Under the pieces are notes generated by a model. The model was not told the DNA's origin. It saw nothing but the letters and a program-made list of their open reading frames with translations, and ran no database searches. Source: Akkermansia sp. (GTDB lineage: Bacteria > Verrucomicrobiota > Verrucomicrobiia > Verrucomicrobiales > Akkermansiaceae). Taken from it: DNA of 58,737 nt. The stretch spans positions 1-58,737 of the forward strand of contig JAFZHC010000050.1 of the NCBI GenBank assembly GCA_017555025.1, given 5' to 3'. Every line of letters begins with the position of its first letter. The first letter of the stretch is position 1. This document shows, in pieces, positions 34,875 to 44,456 of this stretch. The position numbers were made by a program, and so were the translations under genes.

Positions 34875-35615
34875 ATGGACAAAGCAACCAAAAGCCTGCT
34901 CAATGTTCTGTTGAGTGTTCTGGCACCTGTTCTCATCCTCGATAATTGCTCCGCCACAGGTGATAAGTTGTGGCACTTGGGCACCACATGGGCGATGGTG
35001 GTAGCGCTGGCTCTTCCCATCGGCTGCGGCGTGTACAGCCTCGTAACCGAGCGCAAAATTGAGGCCATGACGGCTTTTGGTCTACTCGGCACCATCCTGA
35101 CAGGCGTTGTCACCATTTACGCCAACACGGGCGATGCCTTGGCCATTCGCCCCGATACCCCGTGGTGGTACGCTGCTAAAGAAGCCATCATTGCCCTGCT
35201 TCTGGCAGGAGCCATGCTGGTAGGGGGTGGCAAGGAAGGCTCCCTGCTGCGTGCCTGCGTGTACTCCGATGCGTTGTTCGACATTCGCCGCATCGAGGCC
35301 ACTGTTAAGGAAAAAGAGTTAACCGCAAGCTACACCGGCGTGCTGAATCGCGCGGCACTCATGACGGCCGGGTCTCTGTTCCTCTCCGCAGCTATGAATT
35401 TCGGGCTTGCCCTCTACTTCCTGCTCCCGGTACCTGACATGCCCGCCGCCGAACAAGCAGTACAATATAATTACGCAGTCAGCAAGATGACATGGATGGG
35501 CTACCTCATCATCGGCGTTCCCCTGCTCGCCACGCTTTTCCTCGTTATTCGCTACCTCGGCAAATCGCTTAAATTGCTCACACAGTTGCCTGATGAGCAG
35601 CTGTACATGCGCTGA
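34875..35615 (+). CDS. VC0807-family membrane protein
   Basis: A 246-residue integral membrane protein with about six helices. The pattern 'LLNVLLSVLAPVLIL...WAMVVALALPIGCGVYSL...IEAMTAFGLLGTILTGVV...WYAAKEAIIALLLAGAML...LLRACVYSDALFDIRRI' closely follows the VC0807 family of uncharacterised proteins. No catalytic residues are evident. It follows rpe by nine bases and is probably cotranscribed. Its stop is 35 bases before the fuc promoter, with no terminator between. Confidence 0.75.
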   Translation: MDKATKSLLNVLLSVLAPVLILDNCSATGDKLWHLGTTWAMVVALALPIGCGVYSLVTERKIEAMTAFGLLGTILTGVVTIYANTGDALAIRPDTPWWYAAKEAIIALLLAGAMLVGGGKEGSLLRACVYSDALFDIRRIEATVKEKELTASYTGVLNRAALMTAGSLFLSAAMNFGLALYFLLPVPDMPAAEQAVQYNYAVSKMTWMGYLIIGVPLLATLFLVIRYLGKSLKLLTQLPDEQLYMR

Positions 35616-35650
35616 GCATCATTTTTGCGCCTATAGCGGGCACTTCCTGC

Positions 35651-35678
35651 TTGACATGGCAGGGCAAAGTGCTATGCT
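35651..35678 (+). promoter_or_regulatory. fucP-fucI promoter with two overlapping inverted repeats
   Basis: TTGACA (35651-35656), 16-base spacer, TATGCT (35673-35678). CCTGC (35646-35650) and GCAGG (35659-35663) flank the -35; GCAAAG (35664-35669) and CTTTGC (35677-35682) flank and enter the -10. Both are candidate operators. Predicted leader about 25 bases with AAAGGAGA before the ATG at 35710. Confidence 0.65.
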
Positions 35679-35709
35679 TTGCAACATGAGCAAGTATGCT
35701 AAAGGAGAC

Positions 35710-37236
35710 ATGACACCTGTCGTGCCGCGCAAGGTTCGCTCTGTATTCTTCATGCTCGTGAGTTGCTTTGCACTCTGGGGCCTGTTGAACAACATGACCG
35801 ATAATCTGGTGCCGGCGTTCAAAAACATCTTCACCATTCCTCAGGAGCAGGCCGCTCTGGTGCAGGTTGCTTTCTATGGCGCCTATGCTGTGCTGGCTAT
35901 TTTCGCCTCCATCCTCATCGAGGAATTCTCGTACAAGAAAGGCGTTCTCATTGGCCTGGGCGTGTACATTGCAGGTGCGCTGGCCTATATTCCGGCCTGC
36001 ATTAACCAGAGCTTCGAGATTTACTTCGTTGCCATTTTTGTGGTAGCCTGTGGTTGCTCTGTGCTGGAAACTACGTGTAACCCCTACGTCATTTCCCTCG
36101 GGCCGGAGAAAACAGCCGTTCGTCGTCTGAACTTTGCTCAGGCTTTCAACCCGGTTGGTTCTATCTGCGGCATTCTGCTGGCTCAGCAGCTTATCCTGAA
36201 GAACCTGAATCCTGCCACAGCCGATGAGCGTACTGCCATGCCGTCCGAACAGCTGCAGGAGATTGTGCACAACGAACTCTTCTGGGTGTGTGCACCCTAC
36301 GTGGGGCTCTGCGCCATTGCTTTCCTTATCTGGATTTTCTTCCTCCGCACCAAGGAGGAGCAGCCGGAATCCACCGATACTCCTGCGGAGAATAAAGCCA
36401 ACAGCGGCCTGCGCGTACTGATTGCAGCCCTCTTTGCTGTTGTACCGTTGGTGGTACTTTACTTCCTCTTCCCTGACATGGACAAGGTACACTGGGTGCT
36501 CTACGGCACGCTGGGTCCGATTGCCTACCTGTTCTTGGTGGGAGATTATCGCGCCATGCTGTTCTCACTGCTCAGCCAGCCCCGCTACTGGTGCGGTGTA
36601 ATTGCCCAATTCTTCTATGTCGGCGTACAGATTGCCGCCTGGACTTACCTGAACGTGTACTGCTGCAAGGAGCTCGGTGTAACCCCGGCCACCGCTGCTA
36701 CTTACTACCTGATTTCCATCATCCTCTTCATCGTATGCCGCTGGATTGCCACTTACTACATGAAGAAATTCAACCCAGCCGGCATGATGAGCCTGTTTGC
36801 TGTGGCAGCTATCGCCACTTGTGCGGGCGTTATCTATCTGCCGTCCGATATTCTCTTCGAAATCGGCGGGATTGGGTTCTCGGCTAACGTTCTCTGCCTC
36901 ATCGCTATGTCCGGCTGCATGAGCCTCATGTTCCCCACCATCTACGGCATTGCTCTGGGTGGTCTGAGCCAGCGTGACGTGAAGCTGGGTGCCGCCGGCC
37001 TCATCATGGCTATTCTGGGTGGTGCTCTCATTACGCCCTGGATGGCCGGTATCATCGGCGATGCTGAGAGCTGCTGGCTTGGCCTCACCGCCGCCTTCGA
37101 CAATACCTGGGACACGAACCTGGGCACCAGCTCCGCTGCTGTGCGCGCTTCGTTCATTGTACCCGCCATCTGCTTTGCGGTAGTTCTGCTGTACAGCCTT
37201 ATCTTCCGCAAATCCACCACTTCTTCCGACAAATAA
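35710..37236 (+). CDS. fucP: L-fucose:H+ symporter
   Basis: Major facilitator of the FHS (FucP) family that would import L-fucose with protons. 508 residues with 12 predicted helices and an unusually long central loop (about 190-240: DERTAMPSEQLQEIVHNE). Typical sequences are LWGLLNNMTDNLVPAFKNIF, FYGAYAVLAIFASILIE, GCSVLETTCNPYVISLGPE, LNFAQAFNPVGSICG and YVGVQIAAWTYLNVYC. The frame extends upstream, but the ATG at 35710 has the Shine-Dalgarno sequence AAAGGAGA and follows the promoter, so it is preferred to ATG 35686. fucI follows after 24 bases. Confidence 0.92.
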   Translation: MTPVVPRKVRSVFFMLVSCFALWGLLNNMTDNLVPAFKNIFTIPQEQAALVQVAFYGAYAVLAIFASILIEEFSYKKGVLIGLGVYIAGALAYIPACINQSFEIYFVAIFVVACGCSVLETTCNPYVISLGPEKTAVRRLNFAQAFNPVGSICGILLAQQLILKNLNPATADERTAMPSEQLQEIVHNELFWVCAPYVGLCAIAFLIWIFFLRTKEEQPESTDTPAENKANSGLRVLIAALFAVVPLVVLYFLFPDMDKVHWVLYGTLGPIAYLFLVGDYRAMLFSLLSQPRYWCGVIAQFFYVGVQIAAWTYLNVYCCKELGVTPATAATYYLISIILFIVCRWIATYYMKKFNPAGMMSLFAVAAIATCAGVIYLPSDILFEIGGIGFSANVLCLIAMSGCMSLMFPTIYGIALGGLSQRDVKLGAAGLIMAILGGALITPWMAGIIGDAESCWLGLTAAFDNTWDTNLGTSSAAVRASFIVPAICFAVVLLYSLIFRKSTTSSDK

Positions 37237-37260
37237 CAACCATTTAACTCTATAACGTAT

Positions 37261-39042
37261 ATGAAGTACGATACATTACCGACTATCGGCATTCGCCCGA
37301 CAATCGACGGTCGTCGTCTTGGTGTTCGTGAGTCTCTGGAAGACCAGACCATGAACATGGCCAAGGCTGCTGCCGCCCTCATCGAGGCCAATGTGACTCA
37401 CGCCAACGGCCAGCCCGTAAAGTGCGTTATCGCTGACACCACCATCGGCGGCCCCGCTGAGGCTGCTGCCTGCAACCAGAAGTTCGCTGAGAACAATGTA
37501 GGCTGCTCCCTGATTGTGACCCCCTGCTGGTGCTACATCACCGAAACCTTCGAGACCGATGCCACCACACCCAAGGCCATCTGGGGCTTCAATGGCACCG
37601 AGCGTCCCGGCGCCGTCTATCTGGCTGCCGCTCTCGCCGGCTACGCTCAGAAGGGTGTGCCCGCATTCTCCATCTACGGCCACGACGTACAGGACGCTGA
37701 CGACACCTCCATCCCCGAGGACGTGGCTGAAAAGATTCTGCGCTTCGCCCGCGCCGGCCTTACCGTTGCCACTCTGCGCGGCAAGGGCTACCTCTCCATC
37801 GGTGGTTGCTCCATGGGTATCGCCGGCTCCATCGTTGACCAGTCCTTCTGGGAGAGCTACATGGGCATGCGCGTGCAGGCTGTCGATATGACCGAAGTAC
37901 GTCGTCGCATGGAGCTGGGCATCTACGACAAGGCTGAGTTCGACCTGGCCATGGAGTGGGCCAAGAAGTACGTGAAGATTGGTCCGGATCGCAACCGCCC
38001 CGACCTCGTGCTCTCCCCCGAGGAGAAGGAGCGCACCCTGCGCGAGTCCATCCTCATGACCATCATCTTCCGCGACATGATGCACGGCAACCCCTACCTC
38101 AAGACCATCGATCGCGAGGAAGAGGGTCTGGGCTTCAACGCTATCTGCGGTGGCTTCCAGGGTCAGCGTCACTGGACGGACTTCTACCCCAACGGCGACA
38201 TGGCCGAGTCCCTCCTCAACAGCACCTTCGACTGGAACGGCCCGCGTGAGGCTATTCCCTTCGCTACAGAGAACGATGCCATGAACGGCGTTTGCATGCT
38301 GCTGCTGCACCAGCTGACCGGCCGCGCCGCCTGCTTCTCCGACATCCGTACCTACTGGAGCCCTGCCGCTGTGAAGCGCGTGACCGGCTACACCATGGAG
38401 GGGCTGGCCAAGGATGGCATCATGCACCTTATCAACTCCGGTTCCACCGCTCTGGACGGCAACATGCACGCTACCGCTCCCGATGGCACCCCCATCATGA
38501 AGAAGACCGGTGAGACCACTCAGGCCGACATCGAAGCTATGATGGGCGCCTCCGAGTGGTGCCCGGCCAACCGCGAATACTTCCGCGGCGGCGGCTACAG
38601 CCTGCACTTCGTATCCAAGGGCAATGTGCCTGTAACCATGATTCGCATGAACCTTGTGAAGGGTCAGGGCCCCGTTCTGACCATCGTGGAAGGTTGGACC
38701 TGCGACCTGCCCCAGGATGTAAACGATAAGCTCGACCAGCGTACCGACCCGGGTTGGCCCACCACCTGGTTCGCCCCGCGCCTGACCGGCAAGGGTGGCT
38801 TTAAGGATGTTTACACCGTGATGGCCAACATGGGTGCCAACCACGGTGCCTGGACCTACGGCCACATCGGAGCTGACATCATTACCCTGGCTTCCATGCT
38901 GCGCATTCCCGTATACGCTCACAACGTACCCGAGGATAAGGTCTATCGCCCCGCCGCTTGGGATCTCTTCGGTACCGCCGATCCCGAAGGTGCAGACTTC
39001 CGCGCCTGCGCCAACTTCGGTCCCATCTACGGCAAGTACTGA
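37261..39042 (+). CDS. fucI: L-fucose isomerase
   Basis: Mn-dependent isomerase converting L-fucose to L-fuculose. The 593-residue protein has the three metal/catalytic residues at the same numbers as the E. coli enzyme: Glu337 (ATENDAM), Asp361 (FSDIRTYW) and His528 ([12 protein letters not shown]). [20 protein letters not shown] at the N-terminus and [16 protein letters not shown] are also typical. It may also act on D-arabinose, as family members do. It is cotranscribed with fucP and followed by a strong terminator, so the downstream glycosyltransferase-fucK pair must rely on readthrough or its own promoter. Confidence 0.98.
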   Translation: MKYDTLPTIGIRPTIDGRRLGVRESLEDQTMNMAKAAAALIEANVTHANGQPVKCVIADTTIGGPAEAAACNQKFAENNVGCSLIVTPCWCYITETFETDATTPKAIWGFNGTERPGAVYLAAALAGYAQKGVPAFSIYGHDVQDADDTSIPEDVAEKILRFARAGLTVATLRGKGYLSIGGCSMGIAGSIVDQSFWESYMGMRVQAVDMTEVRRRMELGIYDKAEFDLAMEWAKKYVKIGPDRNRPDLVLSPEEKERTLRESILMTIIFRDMMHGNPYLKTIDREEEGLGFNAICGGFQGQRHWTDFYPNGDMAESLLNSTFDWNGPREAIPFATENDAMNGVCMLLLHQLTGRAACFSDIRTYWSPAAVKRVTGYTMEGLAKDGIMHLINSGSTALDGNMHATAPDGTPIMKKTGETTQADIEAMMGASEWCPANREYFRGGGYSLHFVSKGNVPVTMIRMNLVKGQGPVLTIVEGWTCDLPQDVNDKLDQRTDPGWPTTWFAPRLTGKGGFKDVYTVMANMGANHGAWTYGHIGADIITLASMLRIPVYAHNVPEDKVYRPAAWDLFGTADPEGADFRACANFGPIYGKY

Positions 39043-39056
39043 TAACGATTATCACC

Positions 39057-39092
39057 GCCCTGCCGATGCTCATGCTCGGCAGGGCGCTTTTT
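39057..39092 (+). terminator. Rho-independent terminator after fucI
   Basis: Ten-base stem GCCCTGCCGA (39057-39066) / TCGGCAGGGC (39076-39085), nine-base loop, then GC and five T. Confidence 0.9.
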
Positions 39093-39111
39093 CGCTTATA
39101 CGGCTCTCGCC

Positions 39112-40227
39112 ATGAATCCCCGGTACAAAAAGATATACTGCTGTACCCCTGTTGCCTTTCATGCCAATGATGGCTATTTTATACGCGACACGGGGCTCAT
39201 CTCCCGCACGTTGCAACGTATGGGGGTAGAGAGCAAGTGTATCATGCCCCTGCCGTACCACGATGATGACCAGCGAGAGGGTATCATCCGTACGGAATTT
39301 GCCAACCTCTCCTCTGCCACATGGTGGCAACAGCTCGGCATTGATGCCGTCGTACTCTATTCCTGGGGGGCGCCCCGTTATCGCCACATAGCTCGAGCCA
39401 TACGCAAAGCCGGATTAAAATTGGTTATCCACATGGATTGCACCAGCGATTTCACCGGTTGCTTCCCCGACGGAACCTCCCGGCTCACCCGATTTGTCTG
39501 CCATTTACGTACCAAGCTGGGAGATATCTTCCGCTCGGCACATCTTCGTCGGGCCGACGTCATCACGATGTGCCCGACAGCTGCGGCCGATATCAGCAAA
39601 AAGCTTTTCTACGGCCCCTGGTTCATGGAAAAGCTCTTCCCCATGCCCTGCCCGGTATCCCCCGAATGCCGATACGATGGGCGCAAAAAACAACCGATAA
39701 TCCTCTGCATCGGCCGTTGGGATGACCGTTTTCAGAAGCGCCCGGAGGTGCTGATGAAAACGCTGGAACTCTTTTATGAAAGCGGCGGAACTGCCGAAAC
39801 CCGCATATACGGCACGCTGACGGAAGAATTGCGCCGGTGGCATCAACAGCTGCCAACAGAAGTTGCAGAAAAAATCAAATTACTGGGCTACCTGCAAAAT
39901 ACCCTGCTGCGCGAGGAGTACAACAATGCTCAGGTCATTCTCTGCCCCTCACGCTTTGAAGGCTCACACAACGTCTCCGCAGAAGCGCTCTGCTGCGGGT
40001 GCTCGGTTGTGACAGCTAATCGTCCCATCGCCCTGGCTGATCTTCATTGGTATACCACCAAAAACTCCGGGTGCATTGCTGAGGAAGACAGCCCGAAAGC
40101 GCTCGCTCTTGCCCTGCTGGAGGAACTGAAGCTCTGGGCAAACGACCGGCGCTCCCCCCAAGCCATTGCCGAAGCATGGCACCCGCACTTTCACGCAGAT
40201 AAAGTTTTCAACAAAATATTCGAATAA
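39112..40227 (+). CDS. GT4-type glycosyltransferase
   Basis: A 371-residue GT-B fold glycosyltransferase. The C-terminal half has IILCIGRWDDRFQKRPEVLMK (start of the nucleotide-sugar domain) and the acidic motif in CPSRFEGSHNVSAEALCCGCSVV, equivalent to the E-x(7)-E of family GT4. No signal peptide or membrane segment is present, so it acts in the cytoplasm, probably on a cell-surface glycan. Donor and acceptor cannot be inferred. It lies between fucI and fucK, six bases before fucK, which is an unusual place for a biosynthetic glycosyltransferase. Confidence 0.8.
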   Translation: MNPRYKKIYCCTPVAFHANDGYFIRDTGLISRTLQRMGVESKCIMPLPYHDDDQREGIIRTEFANLSSATWWQQLGIDAVVLYSWGAPRYRHIARAIRKAGLKLVIHMDCTSDFTGCFPDGTSRLTRFVCHLRTKLGDIFRSAHLRRADVITMCPTAAADISKKLFYGPWFMEKLFPMPCPVSPECRYDGRKKQPIILCIGRWDDRFQKRPEVLMKTLELFYESGGTAETRIYGTLTEELRRWHQQLPTEVAEKIKLLGYLQNTLLREEYNNAQVILCPSRFEGSHNVSAEALCCGCSVVTANRPIALADLHWYTTKNSGCIAEEDSPKALALALLEELKLWANDRRSPQAIAEAWHPHFHADKVFNKIFE

Positions 40228-40233
40228 CCCGCT

Positions 40234-41652
40234 ATGTCATACATACTCTGCTTAGACTGCGGCGCTACCAATGTACGCGCCATCCTGGTAGACAACAAGG
40301 GCAACCTTGTCGCTAAATCCAGCCAGCCCAATTCCACCGATACCGGTGCCGAAAATGCCCAGTATCACGTATGGAATGCCGACCGCATTCTCAGCCAGTT
40401 GGCTGAGTGCACCCGCAAAATCCTGCCCGACGTTGACGCCTCTCAGATTAAGGGTGTCACTATTACCACCTTCGGTGTGGACGGTGCTCTTGTCAACGAA
40501 GCCGGTGAACTGCTCTACCCTGTCATTTCCTGGAAGTGCCCGCGCACAGCCGAGGTGATGAAGAACATCTCCCAATACCTGCCTCAGAGCAAACTTAACG
40601 AGATTTCCGGTGTTGGCGAGTTCGCTTTCAACACCATCTACAAGCTTATCTGGCTGAAGGAAAACCGACCCGAGCTGCTGGAACAGGCTCACGCATGGCT
40701 TTTCATCTCCAATATTCTGGCATACCGCCTTACCGGCGTGATGGCAACCGACCGCACCATGGCCGGCACCTCACAAATGACGGATCTTGCCACCGGTGAC
40801 TGGAGCGACGAAATCCTCGGTACGCTGGGCATCAGCAAATCCCTCTTCCCGCCCATGGTCAATGCCGGCGAAGTTATCGGCAATCTTACCGCAGCCGCAT
40901 GCGAATTGCTGGGGCTCCCCTGCTCCGTTCCGGTTGTCTCGACCGGTCACGACACCCAGTTTGCCCTTTTCGGCAGCGGCGTGAAGGAGAATCAGCCCTT
41001 CCTCTCCAGCGGTACTTGGGAAATCCTCATGCTGCGTACTGCAAAAGCCAAGCTCGAGGCAGAAGATTATGCCGCCGGAGCCACCGTGGAATTTGACAGC
41101 AAAAACGGCCTACTCAATCCCGGCCTACAGTGGATTGCCAGCGGCATCATTGAATGGGTGAAGGCTACCTGCTACAACGGCGAAAATTACGACACCATGG
41201 ATGCAGAAGCAGCCGCAATTCCTCCCGGTTGCGAGGGGGTGAAGCTGGTTCCCAATTTCCTGCCCAGCGACCCTGTACCCGGCAGCATTGAAGGCCTCGT
41301 TCTCGGGCGTACCCGCGGCCACATCTACCGTGCCGCCATGGAGGCTCTCACTCTGCGCCTGAAGAGCCGTCTGGAGAAGCTGGAGAAGGTTGGTGGCTTT
41401 AAGGCTACGGAACTGTTGCTGGTAGGCGGTGGCGCACGTAACAAGATATGGACTCAAATGCGTGCCGATATCCTTGGCCTGCCCATCTTGGTATCCACCG
41501 TATCGGAGAGTACCGTGCTCGGTGCAGCCATGTATGCCTTTGCCGGTGCCGGCATCTACGAAAGCCCTGAGGCTTGCCGTGAGGCTATCGGGATTAGCTA
41601 TGAGACCACGCTGCCCGGCGAACAGCAAGCCGCTTACGCAGCCCTCAGCTAA
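40234..41652 (+). CDS. fucK: L-fuculokinase
   Basis: FGGY-family kinase phosphorylating L-fuculose to L-fuculose 1-phosphate. The 472-residue protein closely follows E. coli FucK: LDCGATNVRAILVD, TTFGVDGALV, YPVISWKCPRTAEVM, ISGVGEFAFNT, AHAWLFISNILAYRLTG, AGTSQM, TGHDTQFALFGSG, LSSGTWEILM and ELLLVGGGARNKIW. This makes fuculose rather than rhamnulose the likely substrate. It is translated six bases after the glycosyltransferase gene and ends at a strong bidirectional terminator. The following enzyme, FucA aldolase, is not in the window. Confidence 0.95.
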   Translation: MSYILCLDCGATNVRAILVDNKGNLVAKSSQPNSTDTGAENAQYHVWNADRILSQLAECTRKILPDVDASQIKGVTITTFGVDGALVNEAGELLYPVISWKCPRTAEVMKNISQYLPQSKLNEISGVGEFAFNTIYKLIWLKENRPELLEQAHAWLFISNILAYRLTGVMATDRTMAGTSQMTDLATGDWSDEILGTLGISKSLFPPMVNAGEVIGNLTAAACELLGLPCSVPVVSTGHDTQFALFGSGVKENQPFLSSGTWEILMLRTAKAKLEAEDYAAGATVEFDSKNGLLNPGLQWIASGIIEWVKATCYNGENYDTMDAEAAAIPPGCEGVKLVPNFLPSDPVPGSIEGLVLGRTRGHIYRAAMEALTLRLKSRLEKLEKVGGFKATELLLVGGGARNKIWTQMRADILGLPILVSTVSESTVLGAAMYAFAGAGIYESPEACREAIGISYETTLPGEQQAAYAALS

Positions 41653-41673
41653 GCTACGCTACATATTTATACC

Positions 41674-41712
41674 AAAACGGCACGTCAGCTCATGGCTGAC
41701 GTGCCGTTTTTT
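41674..41712. terminator. Bidirectional terminator between fucK and the glycosyltransferase operon
   Basis: Sixteen-base stem (41674-41689 with 41695-41710) beginning AAAACGGCAC and ending GTGCCGTTTT, five-base loop, T run on both strands. It serves fucK (+) and the M60 operon (-), which converge here. Confidence 0.95.
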
Positions 41713-41720
41713 GACAGGCT

Positions 41721-42734
41721 TTACATCAATCGCTCGTAACGTGTAAATGGCTTACAGCCTATTCGTGCGCCCATATAGGAATAACCGCTTTTGTATGTAC
41801 CCGGACCTACGATATTGTACACATGAGCGGCTCCGGCAATGATAAACATATCAGTAAAGGCCTTATCAATGACGGATTGATTATCAGCATGCACATAAAT
41901 GTGCCCCACCTGACCGGGCAGAATTCGAACATAGGAAGGATGCTTTGCTGCCAGGAAAGTCGTACTGTCGGAGAACAGCACAATAGGCCTCCCACCGCAT
42001 TGCTCATGAATTTGCTCCACCGTCCGGTGAATACTCTCAATCATAGCAGCTTGTTCCTCTGGGGTGGCATGGCGAGTAAATGCTGTATCGCGAGTAGATT
42101 CCACCGTCTCAAAAAAGTCCAGAAAGCGAATATGAACGGCGATGTACTCATTCTCAGCTATCCCACATTCATGGCGAGCCTTCTCCAGCAGTTGCGACAA
42201 GTGTGGCGAGGGGCGGAACAATTTATGGAATGTCCGGCCGAAATCATATTTATCTTTCAGCTCACCCTCCAGATTTTCCGTAATATCACCGGCACAATGA
42301 AGATGATACTCTTTCACACGGGGATTGAGTTTGAGCATCTCTGCGGCAAACCAGATACAGCTTATACGATTAAGCCCCAGACTAATGCTGCTCTCTTCCA
42401 ACGACCAGTCAACTTCAGCCGGCAGGAGATAATCCCTCAACTGAAAGCCTAGGTCATGGTATATGTAGAATGGGTATCCATTCTCTGTTGCCAGCACATA
42501 GCCTGTGACCAGCGCTTTTAATCGGTCTGCCAGACCGGGACAATCCGGCGACCCGCTTTTATAATAACAAATAAACCTCTTTTTATCAGATTGTGCTCTG
42601 AAATCAAAAAGCCTATACATGCTGCGTATACAGCGTATGCGCAGCTTAAGATGAAAACTATTCGGAACAAGAAACGCCAACAGCTTAGATGCCGTACGTC
42701 TCAGCCGATCAGCTACATAAATTAATTTTGCCAT
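41721..42734 (-). CDS. Fucosyltransferase-like GT-B glycosyltransferase
   Basis: A 337-residue cytoplasmic or peripheral protein. SPDCPGLADRLKALVTGYVLATENGYPFYI matches the G-x-x-D-R-L-x-x-L-x-x-x-x-x-A pattern seen at the start of the alpha-1,2/1,6- and O-fucosyltransferase superfamily, and IVLFSDSTTF and AVHIRFLDF (His-x-Arg) also fit that GDP-fucose-binding fold. The family call is tentative because GT-B fucosyltransferases diverge strongly. Its ATG overlaps the end of the M60 peptidase gene by 13 bases, so translation is coupled. In a mucin-fucose region a GDP-fucose enzyme is attractive but unproven. Confidence 0.5.
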   Translation of the reverse strand: MAKLIYVADRLRRTASKLLAFLVPNSFHLKLRIRCIRSMYRLFDFRAQSDKKRFICYYKSGSPDCPGLADRLKALVTGYVLATENGYPFYIYHDLGFQLRDYLLPAEVDWSLEESSISLGLNRISCIWFAAEMLKLNPRVKEYHLHCAGDITENLEGELKDKYDFGRTFHKLFRPSPHLSQLLEKARHECGIAENEYIAVHIRFLDFFETVESTRDTAFTRHATPEEQAAMIESIHRTVEQIHEQCGGRPIVLFSDSTTFLAAKHPSYVRILPGQVGHIYVHADNQSVIDKAFTDMFIIAGAAHVYNIVGPGTYKSGYSYMGARIGCKPFTRYERLM

Positions 42735-44437
42735 ACATCAAAACGAGTTCCATCCCACTGTACAGCCTTAATGGCAGTAGTTCCGGGTGGGCAAATAAGA
42801 TCAGTTGTGGCGTTATCTTTATGATTCAGCCCACGCAGAGCAATGCGTACCAATTCACCATCAGCATAAGCCTCGAAAGCAACGGCATTTTGCCAGACCG
42901 AGGCAGGAATTGTCACACGCCCCCGGGAAAACTTCGGCACATAATCCGGAGAAGGCTGCACCGGCAAACGGTCGCGATAAATATGCACATTATTGGCATT
43001 GATATAATAAATGACCGAGCTATCCGGCTTGGGATAACGGCGGGCATGAGCAATGGCCTCCCGGCACATCTCAGGTGTAATGGTAACCATGTGAGAGGAA
43101 TAATCCTCCACATAGCGGTTCATGGGTGCAACAATACCGACCTTCACAAAGAAGTCAGAGAGATCCCACCCCGTGACATCGCAAGCACGAGTAAAGAATT
43201 GCAAGCGCAGTTGACCGTGGGGAGTATCCGAGGCATCCTGACGGGCCAAATGGTGAATGTCTGCATAAAAATCAGCCTTATCACGCGCCACGGCCATGTA
43301 CAACTGCAACTGCCACAGGGGACATACACTCACAAAATGATCACCAGTTCGGGCTCCGGGTACATTCTGCAAGCCATTATCCGGACCGGATTGGAACTGC
43401 CAGAGTTGTCTGTTAACAATGGCATTGTTGACGTAGCAATCCATTCGCCCGCCGCGCATGGGGCGCCCACCGATAACAGGAGTCACCTCATGCTCCAAAC
43501 GACAGGTTGCAGGATTGATGCAGTAGCAGCACCAAGCAGAGAAAATGTTGTTGGTTACTTCCTGAGAACCGGCCCACATCATGCCCGGGCGGCACTGGTT
43601 AATATGCCCGAACTCATGAGCAATAGCCCATACCGACTTTCGCAGATTATCAGGATTAGCGACCTCCTTCATGGCAGAATACACATAAGCGGAACCAATG
43701 CCATCGGCATGCATAAAGCCCCCCCATTGCACTCGTCCATGAATATGGTTACCGGGGTGAACCCCGTATTTATCCCATCCGAGCATCTCCTGCTCCATGC
43801 GAATAACATCATCATAGAGCTTCAGCAGCTCCGGCCCGCGCTCAGGGCATTGCTCGCGCAAACCATCCACATTGTAGGCCAGCTGTACGCGTTCACCCAA
43901 AATATCAAGGATATTGCACTTGGCATGAGCAAGAAGTTTTTTCCAGGTTGCAGCGTCATCATACTGGGTGAAGACGCCGTTCACTTGCCCACCCTCAATA
44001 CGTACTCGCACAGGAGGTGCTTCCGCAGGCTTCTCCGAACGATAGTTGACATACATCAGCCCCGTAGCGGGGGCTCCAAACGTATGTCGGCCGGAGTCGA
44101 GTACGATGACAGCGTGGTCGGCTTCCTTACCAAAATCATGGATGATAAGTTCCAGCGTTCCCTCCACAGCCGGGGTGACGGTTGTTGTCAACGTCTCGCC
44201 GCGGGTGACATAAATTCCGGTGGGATTTTCGTAATGGGAATAATTGTTAGTGCGGAGTTTTTCACGCACCTCCTCAATAGGCAGATAAGCCCGATAATAG
44301 CGATCGCGGTATGCGGCCTCAACATCAGCAGATGAGTTGAGGGTACTGTAATCTGTACCGGCAGGAACAGCCGCCTGAATAGGCAACGCCCCCAACCACA
44401 GCACCGAAGCCACCAGCAAAGTTGTTACAATTTTCAT
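42722..44437 (-). CDS. Secreted M60-like (enhancin/mucinase-type) metallopeptidase
   Basis: A 571-residue exported zinc peptidase. Residues 1-22 are a signal peptide (cleavage near AQA/AA); a beta-rich domain follows; the catalytic domain has HEFGH (274-278) and a third ligand Glu293 in the SQEVTNN segment, the HExxH-x(8-28)-E arrangement of peptidase family M60. WDKYGVHPGNHIHGRVQWGG upstream is also seen in that family. M60 enzymes attack glycosylated mucins, some between O-glycosylated residues. The C-terminal 130 residues look like a small beta domain. It lies 19 bases after the ankyrin gene and overlaps the glycosyltransferase gene. Confidence 0.88.
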   Translation of the reverse strand: MKIVTTLLVASVLWLGALPIQAAVPAGTDYSTLNSSADVEAAYRDRYYRAYLPIEEVREKLRTNNYSHYENPTGIYVTRGETLTTTVTPAVEGTLELIIHDFGKEADHAVIVLDSGRHTFGAPATGLMYVNYRSEKPAEAPPVRVRIEGGQVNGVFTQYDDAATWKKLLAHAKCNILDILGERVQLAYNVDGLREQCPERGPELLKLYDDVIRMEQEMLGWDKYGVHPGNHIHGRVQWGGFMHADGIGSAYVYSAMKEVANPDNLRKSVWAIAHEFGHINQCRPGMMWAGSQEVTNNIFSAWCCYCINPATCRLEHEVTPVIGGRPMRGGRMDCYVNNAIVNRQLWQFQSGPDNGLQNVPGARTGDHFVSVCPLWQLQLYMAVARDKADFYADIHHLARQDASDTPHGQLRLQFFTRACDVTGWDLSDFFVKVGIVAPMNRYVEDYSSHMVTITPEMCREAIAHARRYPKPDSSVIYYINANNVHIYRDRLPVQPSPDYVPKFSRGRVTIPASVWQNAVAFEAYADGELVRIALRGLNHKDNATTDLICPPGTTAIKAVQWDGTRFDVWQN

Positions 44438-44456
44438 GCAATAATACGGGAAAAGG

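Noticed and set aside
37276..38922. A 548-codon antisense frame over fucI and similar frames over tal and galE.
   Set aside because: Shadow of highly expressed genes with biased codons; no recognisable protein.
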